In this document: in pieces, positions 52,288-60,466 of the stretch | Position numbering within the stretch: position 1 is the stretch's first letter | Layout of the letters: every line of letters starts with the position of its first letter | Assembly: GCA_964370625.1 (NCBI GenBank) | Contig: CAYJKB010000004.1 | Coordinates: forward strand, 1 to 64,000 | Reading direction: 5' to 3' | Source: CAYJKB01 sp964370625 | Lineage (GTDB): Bacteria > Bacillota > Clostridia > Oscillospirales > Butyricicoccaceae | Length of the DNA: 64,000 bases | Notes under the pieces: generated by a model | Seen by the model: the letters and a program-made list of their open reading frames with translations, nothing else | Told to the model about the DNA's origin: nothing | Databases searched by the model: none | Position numbers and translations under genes: made by a program

Positions 52288-52771
52288 TCAAATCGTAGTA
52301 CAAATTGCAGATATGAAAATGTCTCGTAGGAGTGGAACATTAATAACTTATGCATTAGGCTCTTGCGTGGGAATAAGTTTATATGACCCTGTGGCAAAAC
52401 TTGGAGCACTAATACACATTATGCTTCCACAAGCTACAACAACAAGCAATACATCAGAAAAACAAGTATATAAATTTGCAGACACAGGAATTGCAAGTAC
52501 ACTTCTTAAAATGTCAGCATTGGGTGGAATGAAAAGCAGATATGTCTGCAAAATAGCAGGTGGAGCTAAAATGTTCTCTATAGATGATAAATCTATGTTG
52601 GGTTCAATAGGTGATAGGAATGTCGAAACAGTAATGAATGTATTAAGACGTGAAAATATTAGAATTTCAGGTCAAGATACGGGTAGCAACTATGCAAGAA
52701 CAATGACATTAGACGTTGAAACAGGAAAAGTTTCAATTAGAACAATTGGAAAACCAGATATAAATATTTAA
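52274..52771 (+). CDS. cheD: Chemoreceptor glutamine deamidase CheD
   Basis: CheD deamidates receptor glutamines and interacts with CheC. The 165-aa protein has the catalytic Cys in YALGSCVGISLYDP (about residue 32), the His in GALIHIMLPQ and the C-terminal GSNYARTMTLDVETGKVSIRTIG. GTG at 52274 or 52280 may be the start; GGTGGG suits the latter. The overlap with cheC indicates coupling. Confidence 0.95.
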   Translation: MTVANQIVVQIADMKMSRRSGTLITYALGSCVGISLYDPVAKLGALIHIMLPQATTTSNTSEKQVYKFADTGIASTLLKMSALGGMKSRYVCKIAGGAKMFSIDDKSMLGSIGDRNVETVMNVLRRENIRISGQDTGSNYARTMTLDVETGKVSIRTIGKPDINI

Positions 52772-52817
52772 TCTTTAAACATAAATGCATATATAAATTT
52801 AGAAAGCGGTGAACGAT

Positions 52818-53732
52818 ATGTCTCGTGCGGAAATTCTACTAGAAACAGGAACGAATGAAATCGAAATATTAAAATTTACTATATATGATGAATTATATGG
52901 TATAAATGTTGCAAAGGTACGTGAAATAATGATGTCGGATAAGGTAAAACCTGTTCCGCATTCACATCCTGCAATAGAAGGAATATTAAAACCTCGTGAC
53001 GCTATTTTTACAGCTGTAGACCTTCCTTATTACCTAACAGGAAAAAATACAGAACCTGCTTATCGTGATTTATTTATGGTTACAAGCTTCAATAGATTGA
53101 ATATCGCATTTCGTGTTCATTCTGTTGTTGGAATACAACGTATGTCATGGGAAGACATAAAAAAACCTGATAGAGCATTAGGAAATTTAGAAGAAAGTGT
53201 AGCAACAGGTATTACAGAAAGCCCAGAAGGACTTGTTGTTATTTTAGATTTTGAAAAAATCTTAGCAGATATTGCACCTGAAATTTGCATAAACCCTGAT
53301 GCAGTTTCAAAAATGCCAGCAAAAGAACGAGAAAATTGCAGAATCTTATTTGCTGAAGATTCAGCACTTCTTGCAAAACTTGCTACAGAATCACTGCAAC
53401 GTGCAGGTTATATAGATATTGTTAGATTTAATAACGGACAAGAATTGTGGAAACATATGGAAAACAAACGTGAATCTGTTGATTTTGATTTAGTAATAAC
53501 TGATATAGAAATGCCTCAAATGGACGGACACAGACTTACAAAACTGATTAAAGATGACAAGCAATATAAAGAAATCCCAGTTGTAATCTTCTCATCGCTA
53601 ATTAACTTTGAAATGCACAAAAAAGGTAGAGAACTTGGAGCAGATGCTCAACTTTCAAAACCTGAAATTGCACAACTTGTATCTACAATTGATGCAATTA
53701 TGGAGCATAATAAGAAAAATTTAGAAAAATAA
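52818..53732 (+). CDS. cheV: Chemotaxis protein CheV (CheW-receiver fusion)
   Basis: CheV couples receptors to CheA and has a phosphorylatable receiver for adaptation. The 304-aa protein has an N-terminal CheW domain (FTIYDELYGINVAKVREIMM; PHSHPAIEGILKPRDAIFTAVDL) and a C-terminal receiver (CRILFAEDSALLAKLATESL; phospho-Asp in LVITDIEMPQMDG; VIFSSLI; SKPEIAQL). ATG at 52818 is preferred; GTG at 52809 is an alternative. Confidence 0.94.
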   Translation: MSRAEILLETGTNEIEILKFTIYDELYGINVAKVREIMMSDKVKPVPHSHPAIEGILKPRDAIFTAVDLPYYLTGKNTEPAYRDLFMVTSFNRLNIAFRVHSVVGIQRMSWEDIKKPDRALGNLEESVATGITESPEGLVVILDFEKILADIAPEICINPDAVSKMPAKERENCRILFAEDSALLAKLATESLQRAGYIDIVRFNNGQELWKHMENKRESVDFDLVITDIEMPQMDGHRLTKLIKDDKQYKEIPVVIFSSLINFEMHKKGRELGADAQLSKPEIAQLVSTIDAIMEHNKKNLEK

Positions 53733-53759
53733 ATTCAATGTGATGTGGAGGATATAAGA

Positions 53760-54530
53760 GTGGCAATTAAGATAGTGCTAACAAACCAAAAAGGTGGAGT
53801 TGGAAAAACAACCACAACAAATGCGTTGATAGCCGGAATTTGTAAACTTTCAAAAAAAGTACTTTCAGTAGACCTTGACCCGCAAGGGAATTTAGGTTTC
53901 AGTATGGGGATAGATATTGAAAATGGAAGTACAGTATATGAAGTATTAAAAGGCGAAGTTCGTGCAAAAGATGCTATAAGAAAAACAGAAGATTATGGCG
54001 ATGTTTTGACGGCAAACATACTTTTAAGCCAAGCAGAGCTAATTTTTACAGGCGAAGAACGTCTTACAAAACTAATGAATGTGTTAAAAGAAGTTGAAAA
54101 TGACTACGATTATATTATAATTGATACACCGCCAGCACTTAATATTTTAACTATCAATGGTTATGTTGCAGCAGATTATTTAATAATCCCAATGGCAGCA
54201 GAGATTTTAAGCCTAGTAGGTTTAATCCAACTTAAAGATACGGTTGAGGGTGTAATCAACACGCTAAACCCAAAACTTAATGTTCTTGGAATATTGCTTA
54301 CAAGATTTAATAAAAACACAAACCTATCAAAAGATGTTTTAGAAATGGCTAGCACAGTTGCAAACCAAATTGGTACAACTGTATTTGATAGTAAAGTACG
54401 CAGCAGTGTAACAGTGGGAGAAGCTCCTGCACATGGAATGAGCGTGCTTGATTATGCACCGAGAAGTAATGCAGCTAAAGATTATTTAAGCTTCGTTGAT
54501 GAAGTAATTGCAAAAATTCCAAATGCATAA
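53760..54530 (+). CDS. ParA/Soj-family ATPase next to chemotaxis genes
   Basis: This 256-aa ATPase has the deviant Walker A QKGGVGKTTTT at residues ~8-18, SVDLDPQGNLG, and IIIDTPPALNI (Walker B). It resembles Soj/ParA more than FlhG. GTG at 53760 is chosen because GGAGG lies 8 bp upstream. It is 28 bp after cheV and 35 bp before a ComFB-domain gene; no parB is adjacent. In Vibrio and Rhodobacter, ParA-like proteins beside che genes position chemosensory arrays. I infer a similar role here, possibly also covering the absent FlhG. Confidence 0.88.
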   Translation: MAIKIVLTNQKGGVGKTTTTNALIAGICKLSKKVLSVDLDPQGNLGFSMGIDIENGSTVYEVLKGEVRAKDAIRKTEDYGDVLTANILLSQAELIFTGEERLTKLMNVLKEVENDYDYIIIDTPPALNILTINGYVAADYLIIPMAAEILSLVGLIQLKDTVEGVINTLNPKLNVLGILLTRFNKNTNLSKDVLEMASTVANQIGTTVFDSKVRSSVTVGEAPAHGMSVLDYAPRSNAAKDYLSFVDEVIAKIPNA

Positions 54531-54565
54531 GAAAAGTTATTGAACATACCGAAAGGAGCAGAAAA

Positions 54566-55344
54566 ATGGCTAGGAAAACAAGTAAAAGTAATAAAACAAA
54601 TCATGTATTAAACTTATTATCTACAGGTGGCACAGATGCAGTAGATGCAAAAAACCCACCTGTAAATCCAAATAATTCATCGGTTGAAGTGGTGCAAACA
54701 AATCAAGAGGTTAATGATTTGTCAGAAAATATAAGAAAATCACTAGAAGAAANNNNNNNNNNNNNNNNNNNNNNNNNNNNNNNNNNNNNNNNNNNNNNNN
54801 NNNNNNNNNNNNNNNNNNNNNNNNNNNNNNNNNNNNNNNNNNNNNNNNNNNNACAAATCAAGAGGTTAATGATTTGTCAGAAAATATAAGAAAATCACTA
54901 GAAGAAATGGCAGAAGAAACTTTGCCGATAGAAAATAATCCAGATAAGAAAGAAAGTGATGAAATGGGTACGACTGATATTAAAGATATTAGCTTTGATA
55001 AAAAAGCAATTGAAAAACATGCTGAAAATGAAATGATTCATATCCCAGAAGATCGTTTTAATGAACATAAAGACACTGATTTTAGATTTGTTAGCGTTAT
55101 GGAAATTATCGTTAAAGAAGTCTTAGAAGCATATCTTGAAAAATTTGGGCTGTGTGATTGTTCTCGTTGCAGAGCAGATGTAATGGCGCTTGCACTTACT
55201 AATTTGCCTTCAAAATATGTTGTAGTTGATTCAGTGGATTTATCACCTATAATGAACTATTATGTTAAAAAATATGAAGCTTTAGTTACTGTTGAGCTTA
55301 CAAAAGCTTGTATTAAAATTAAAGACCATCCACACCATGATTAA
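54566..55344 (+). CDS. ComFB-domain protein with basic N-terminal tail (gap is artificial)
   Basis: After collapsing the duplicated 55 bp and the 100 N, the frame is continuous (624 nt, 207 aa). The N-terminus is disordered and basic (MARKTSKSNKTNHVLNLLS), followed by an acidic stretch. The C-terminal ~95 residues form a ComFB domain: SVMEIIVKEVLEAYLEKFGLCDCSRCRADVMALALTNLPSKYV, with three clustered cysteines. ComFB proteins have recently been reported as cyclic dinucleotide receptors in some bacteria. The gene follows parA by 35 bp and ends in a terminator, so the two form the tail of the operon. A cargo-adaptor role for ParA is inferred. Confidence 0.8.
54698..54907. other. Artificial gap: 100 N flanked by identical 55-bp copies
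   Basis: Bases 54698-54752 and 54853-54907 are identical over 55 bp, with 100 N between. Removing one copy and the N restores a continuous ORF, so this is an unmerged contig overlap. Confidence 0.95.
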
Positions 55345-55354
55345 ATTTTTGAAT

Positions 55355-55405
55355 AGTTAAGATATCCGAAAAATTTTCGGATTACTCTTAACTATTTTCT
55401 TTTTT
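55355..55405 (+). terminator. Terminator of the long flagellar/chemotaxis operon
   Basis: AGTTAAGA (55355-55362) pairs with TCTTAACT (55386-55393), with an inner CCGAAAA/TTTTCGG stem, followed by ATTTTCTTTTTT. The 3' arm contains the -35 of the next promoter. Confidence 0.85.
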
Positions 55406-55414
55406 AGTCGATAA
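55388..55414 (+). promoter_or_regulatory. Sigma-28-type promoter of fliD-fliS
   Basis: TTAA (55388-55391), a 15-bp spacer and GTCGATAA (55407-55414) match the TAAA-N15-GCCGATAA consensus with one mismatch in each element. It lies 52 bp before fliD and is partly embedded in the upstream terminator. Confidence 0.7.
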
Positions 55415-55465
55415 TGAGATATAAGTATAAAAACAATTTTTCTTAATATAAAGGAGGAACTTAAT

Positions 55466-58053
55466 ATGTCATCTGTAAGCGGACTTAGTAGTTCAACAGT
55501 TAATGGTTTACGTGGTTACGGTGGCCTTGCAAGTGGACTTGATCGTGATTCTTTAATCGAAGGAATGACGTATGCAACGCAAAGCAAAATCGATGCACAA
55601 AATCAGAAAAAAGATTTACTAGAATGGGAACAAGAAGCAATTCAAAGCCTAACTTCTAAAATGTATGAATTTACAACTAAATATACATCTTTCACATCAA
55701 GCTCAAACCTTTTAGGTAGCTCGATTTTTGGTAGAAATGATGTTGAAGCGATAGGGGAAAATAGCAAATACCTATCTGTAACAGGTAGCAATGTATCATC
55801 TCAGACAGTTTCTGTTTTAGGTGTTAAATCTCTTGCACAAAATGCAAGCATGACAACAGCTGGCAGTGCATCTGACAGAACAATATCATCTGGCAATATT
55901 TCAAATAATTTAGCTACTGAAGTTGACGTTAACATGCTAGAAGGACAAACTCTATACTTTAACTATGGTGAAGAACGTTACTCTGTAACTCTTTCAGCAA
56001 CTTCTGATTATGACTATAGCACAACTGAAAACGCAGTTCAGTCAATCAATAAATTAATGGCAGAAGTTGATGTTGAAGGTGGCAAAACTTTAGCTGATGT
56101 TATAGAATTTGATGTAACAGGAACAGGCGAAGCAGAACGAGTTACTATTCTGAATAAAGACACAGGCGGTAACAGAGTTGAGCTTGACGGTGGTACAGGT
56201 AACTCACTTGTAGCTTTAGGATTTGAAAGCAAAGCTGGTGACTTTAACATGATAGATGGCATGGCTATTCCTACAGGCTCTACAGGGCTTCCAGCTGCTC
56301 AACAACCTAAACTTACAGAGCAAATAGAACTGTATAAACAGCTTAGTGGTGCGAAAATGAATTTTGAATACAATGGTGAAGTTAAGTCTATCACTTTATC
56401 AAAATTCACATCAACTGACACTATGGAAACTGTTGCAGCTGATATGAATAAACAACTTGCTGATGCATTCGGCGAGGGCAGGGTTGAAGCATCTTTCACA
56501 GATGGTAAACTTTCATTTAGAACTACAATTCCACAAACTAATGACGGTTCAGGGAAACTACTAACTGACGACAGCTCAACTTTAAGCATCGTATCTGCTG
56601 ACTCTAGCCTTTTAGGTGCTCATGGATTATTAACTGGACTCGAAGCTGGAAACTCTAACAGAGTTAACGTAAATGCATCTATTTCAAATGCAGGTCTTGC
56701 GACAGNNNNNNNNNNNNNNNNNNNNNNNNNNNNNNNNNNNNNNNNNNNNNNNNNNNNNNNNNNNNNNNNNNNNNNNNNNNNNNNNNNNNNNNNNNNNNNN
56801 NNNNNAACTCTAACAGAGTTAACGTAAATGCATCTATTTCAAATGCAGGTCTTGCGACAGATAATTCTGCAATTGATGAAACTCAGCCTATGATTATCAA
56901 AAATGGTGATGTTGAATTAAACCTAACTGAACTTGGGCTTACTTGGGATAGTTCTGTTCAAGAAATCATGGATGCTATCAATGAAAACGAAGACCTTAAC
57001 ATCAAAGTATCATACCAAAAAGAAAGCGATAAATTCATGGTTGAGTCCACTGAGCAAGGCGCAAGTGGTGTGATTAATTTAACTGGTAATATTGCAGAGG
57101 CTTTATTTAATGTAAGCGATGCTAGTGCTAATAACAAAAAAGACGGTCAAGATGCTGTAATTGCTGTAAAATATGCAGGGTCTGACACTGCTACTGAAAT
57201 AACACGTGGTAGCAACACAATCTCAATCGACGGACTTAGCATCACAGTTAAAGATACTTTTGGGTATACTGGTGACGGTAGTGGTACTGCTCCATTTAAG
57301 CTAGATCCAAATGCTGAAGCTGTTACTTTTGAGTCATCTGTTGACGTAGATAAAGCTACTGAAACAGTAAAAGAAATGGTTGAAGATTATAATGCACTTC
57401 TTGAAGAAATTTATGGTCATACAACTGAAAAACCAAACCATGATTATGACCCACTGACTAGCACAGAACGTGAAGAATTATCAGATGACCAAATTGAGCT
57501 TTGGGAAGAAGAAGCTAAAAAAGGTCTGTTATTTAATGACTCTGATTTACGTAACCTTGCAAGTGACCTTCGTTTTATTCTGCCTTTATCTGAAACAGAA
57601 ACATTGAGAGAAATGGGTATTTCAGTTTCTACTGATTACACAGAAAATGGTAAACTTATTTTTGATGAAGAAAAATTCAAAACAGCATTGTTAGAAGATC
57701 CAGAAGCTGTAGCTGATGCTTTTAACGGGGAAGAAACTACAAATATAGATGGAACTAAAAATGCAGCAGGATTTATGAATGGCATGAAAGAAGTATTGGA
57801 TAAATACGCTGGTATGTCAGGTTCTACTAAAGGTATTTTAGTTGAACGTGCAGGTTCTGCATTCTCGCCAACTACTGTGTTAGATAACTATATTCAAACA
57901 CAACTCGATGATATTGAAGATGTGCTGGACACTTTAGCAGACAGATTAGAATCTGAAACTGATAGATATATCAGCCAGTTTACACAACTTGAAACATTAA
58001 TTTCAGAAATGAATTCACAAAGTAGTTATTTATCTTCAATGTTTACATATTAA
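55466..58053 (+). CDS. fliD: Flagellar cap protein FliD (gap is artificial)
   Basis: FliD caps the filament and guides flagellin assembly. Collapsing the duplicated 55 bp and 100 N gives a continuous frame of 2433 nt (810 aa). This is longer than many FliD proteins (450-700 aa), owing to an enlarged middle. The N-terminus reads VNGLRGYGGLASGLDRDSLI with a long helix; the C-terminal domain has VKEMVEDYNALLEEIYGHT, ETLREMGISVSTDYTENGKLIFDEEKF and a terminal coiled coil EMNSQSSYLSSMFTY. AAAGGAGG precedes the ATG. It is transcribed from a sigma-28-type promoter together with fliS. Confidence 0.94.
56651..56860. other. Artificial gap inside fliD: 100 N flanked by identical 55-bp copies
   Basis: Bases 56651-56705 and 56806-56860 are identical over 55 bp around 100 N. 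Removing one copy and the N leaves fliD in frame (2433 nt). Confidence 0.95.
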
Positions 58054-58076
58054 TTTTAGAAAGAGAGTAGAAGTTT

Positions 58077-58442
58077 ATGAGCACTAATGGGTATCAAAAC
58101 TACAAAGAACAATCCATTATGACAATGACACAAGGGGAACTTCTTTTAGCACTATATGATGAACTTTCAAAAAGATTAAAACGTGCAGAGTTGTCGTTAG
58201 GTGTTCCGAATTATGAACTTTTTGAACAATCAATTAAAAGAGCAGAAGATATTATTGCTCATCTGAAAGATACATTAAATTATGATTATCCAGTAAGTCG
58301 TGATTTAGCAAAAATGTATGATTTCTTCACATATGAATTATCAAGGGTGAAGGCTAGCCGTAAACCTGAAATTTTAGTTGAACTTGAACCATTTGTAAAA
58401 GAGCTTAGGGAGGCGTTTTCAACAGCGAGTAAAAACACATGA
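58077..58442 (+). CDS. fliS: Flagellin export chaperone FliS
   Basis: FliS binds flagellin and prevents premature polymerisation. The 121-aa helical protein has the FliS start YQNYKEQSIMTMTQGELLLALYDELSKRL and DTLNYDYPVSRDLAKMYDFF. It follows fliD by 23 bp and overlaps the next gene by 4 bp (ATGA). Confidence 0.94.
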   Translation: MSTNGYQNYKEQSIMTMTQGELLLALYDELSKRLKRAELSLGVPNYELFEQSIKRAEDIIAHLKDTLNYDYPVSRDLAKMYDFFTYELSRVKASRKPEILVELEPFVKELREAFSTASKNT

Positions 58443-58852
58443 TTAATATAGATATTAGTGTTTTAAAATCTATTGAAAATGAAATGCAAATTAGATATCG
58501 CAAAACATGTGATATTTATACTGCAACTAAAGAAGTAAATGAGCATCTTATGAATGATGATAGATTATCTGCAAAGATGCAATTAAAAGAACGTGCTATC
58601 ATTATGGATGATTTAGCAGATAGTGAAAAGCGTATATTGCAACTGTTGAAAGGCTTTGATATTGATACAAAAAGCCGCATTATGACACTTGTAAAAGGTG
58701 GAATAAAAGAAAGTGCACTTGGTGCAGATGAGAAATTTAAGCCTATAATTGATTTAGTTAATCGTACAAAAACTGTATGGGAACGTACAGTTGAAATCGA
58801 TAAAGTTACAAGTACACGCATTATGGGAAAAAGTTCATTTTATTCAAAATAA
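58439..58852 (+). CDS. Small helical protein in FliT position, unassigned
   Basis: The 137-aa protein overlaps fliS by 4 bp (ATGA), so it is translated together with it. It is predicted to be almost all helical (residues ~20-70 and ~85-125), basic at the end, and lacks membrane segments. The position after fliS and the size suggest a FliT-like export chaperone, but I see no diagnostic FliT motif, so the name is an inference from context. A bidirectional terminator follows. Confidence 0.55.
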   Translation: MINIDISVLKSIENEMQIRYRKTCDIYTATKEVNEHLMNDDRLSAKMQLKERAIIMDDLADSEKRILQLLKGFDIDTKSRIMTLVKGGIKESALGADEKFKPIIDLVNRTKTVWERTVEIDKVTSTRIMGKSSFYSK

Positions 58853-58865
58853 TTAAATATTTAAA

Positions 58866-58896
58866 GGCTGTGGCAAAACAAAGTTTTACCACAGCC
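58866..58896. terminator. Bidirectional terminator after the fliD operon
   Basis: GGCTGTGG (58866-58873) pairs with CCACAGCC (58889-58896), extended by CAAAAC/GTTTTA. It separates the fliD-fliS unit from a convergent gene. Confidence 0.8.
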
Positions 58897-58917
58897 AATA
58901 AAAAATTAGAGATAAAG

Positions 58918-59640
58918 TTAAGAAATAATCCAAACAGGTCCGGAATCAGTGGCCCAAGTGGCGAGTTGTGAAACGAGGTCATCAACATTCCAAGTTTTTG
59001 AGCTGTTTTCAGAACTTGCAGGGTCGGCAACCATAACAGTTCCATCATCCTTATAACCATGAATAATAATGAAATGTCCACCACGAGTGAAATCACCAGG
59101 ACCTACTAAAAGAACCATAAGCTTGTCTTGGGCAAGTACATTTCGGCAAGTTTCAGCTGTAATAGTAGGCAAAAATTCAACATACAATCCATAATGTTCT
59201 GCCCCATCAGGAATAAGAGCATGTACAGTTCCGTTGCCACGTGCATAATAACCATTGTTTGCAGCAAATTCAGCAGCTTCAGTTGGCAATAGCACTGTAT
59301 CAGAAAGCGAACTCACTAAAATAGCAAGTGCTGTAGGCCCACAACCGTGTGATGACATTCGGTCATAACCGCCATAAAGGAAATTTGCCCAACGTTCATC
59401 ACCTTGATAATACATGGTAATAGGAACAGTATACTCATTCACATCATTTGATGGTAAATCTTTTACGGAAGGTGATTCAGGTTGTTTAATTATATCTTCT
59501 CCTTTAGCAAAAAGAAGAGGCTCTTCTTTGGGTTCAAATTTGAATTCAATTGGGATATAAGTAAAAGGTGTAGTTGTCAGCGAAAAGCAGATGCATAAAG
59601 CAACTAAATAGAACATTAACTTTCGAAAAAAGCGTTTCAT
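58918..59640 (-). CDS. Secreted C39-type cysteine peptidase-like protein
   Basis: The 240-aa protein has a signal peptide (residues ~1-26, MKRFFRKLMFYLVALCICFS), a linker of about 40 residues and a papain-like C39_2 domain. The domain shows MYYQGDERWANFLYGG, the catalytic Cys in SSHGCGPTALAILV, the His in TRGGHFIIIHGYKDDG and the Asp in VMVADPAS. It should act outside the cell; the target is unknown. It is convergent with the fliD unit and divergent from the FtsE-like gene. TAAGGAG precedes the ATG. Confidence 0.85.
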   Translation of the reverse strand: MKRFFRKLMFYLVALCICFSLTTTPFTYIPIEFKFEPKEEPLLFAKGEDIIKQPESPSVKDLPSNDVNEYTVPITMYYQGDERWANFLYGGYDRMSSHGCGPTALAILVSSLSDTVLLPTEAAEFAANNGYYARGNGTVHALIPDGAEHYGLYVEFLPTITAETCRNVLAQDKLMVLLVGPGDFTRGGHFIIIHGYKDDGTVMVADPASSENSSKTWNVDDLVSQLATWATDSGPVWIIS

Positions 59641-59707
59641 TGTAAAAACTCCTTAGGAAAAAGTGGTTATATAATATATATCGTGAAAAATGAGGAAAAA
59701 ATAATAG

Positions 59708-60466
59708 ATGCATAATCAAATTGAGTTTAAAAAAGTCACAAAAGTTTTTAGTGATGATATATATGCAATTGAAGATGCAACATTTAACATAAAAAAAGGT
59801 GAATTTGTATTTTTAATTGGCAAAAGCGGCTCTGGGAAAAGTACGTTGCTAAAATTATTAAGTGGACAAGTGCAACCAACAGCGGGAGAAATAAATGTAT
59901 TTGAACAAGATATAGTTGCAATGCATAATCGTGATAAACCTTATTTTAGACGAAAAATCGGAATAATGCAATCATCTTTTGATTTACTCCCTAAAAGAAC
60001 TGTAAAACAAAATTTAGAAATTGTACTTTTGGCAATAGGAATTCCAAGAAAATTTATTAAAGAACGAGTGAAAAGAGCACTTTTAATAGTTGGAATACAA
60101 TCAAAATTAGATTTTTACCCACATGAATTATCAGCAGGAGAAAAAGCAAGAGTATTACTTGCTCGTGCTATTGTAACAGGTCCTGAAATACTTGTTATAG
60201 ATGAGCCAACAGCGAACTTAAGCTCCGAAGCAGCATGGGATATTATGAAGCTTTTAGAAAATATAAATAACACAGGAATAACTATGATTGTTACAAGTCA
60301 TGATAGTGAGCTTGTTACAATACTTAGAAAACGTGTCATTACAATAGTATCTGGTGTGATTGTTGCTGATGATAGAAAAGGATATTACGATTATAAAAAA
60401 ATGGATATTTATGAAGAACAGAGGGTAGCAAATGAACGAAAAAGCAATAAGAGATTACGAAACTAA
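59708..60466 (+). CDS. Orphan FtsE-like ABC ATPase
   Basis: The 252-aa ATPase is closest in layout to FtsE: Walker A LIGKSGSGKSTLLKLLSGQ (residues ~36-54), signature ELSAGEKARVLLARAI, Walker B ILVIDEPTANL and H-loop VTSHD. The signature has LSAGE in place of LSGGE. No ftsX or other permease lies next to it, which is unusual, as FtsE works with FtsX to activate cell-wall hydrolases. It overlaps the following nucleotidyltransferase-like gene by 35 bp. A divergent secreted peptidase gene lies 67 bp away. Confidence 0.8.
   Translation: MHNQIEFKKVTKVFSDDIYAIEDATFNIKKGEFVFLIGKSGSGKSTLLKLLSGQVQPTAGEINVFEQDIVAMHNRDKPYFRRKIGIMQSSFDLLPKRTVKQNLEIVLLAIGIPRKFIKERVKRALLIVGIQSKLDFYPHELSAGEKARVLLARAIVTGPEILVIDEPTANLSSEAAWDIMKLLENINNTGITMIVTSHDSELVTILRKRVITIVSGVIVADDRKGYYDYKKMDIYEEQRVANERKSNKRLRN

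Noticed and set aside
54698..54907. 55-bp direct repeats as real repeats or a mobile-element target duplication
   Set aside because: The same 55-bp length occurs at two gaps, both with exactly 100 N, and removing one copy restores reading frames in both cases.
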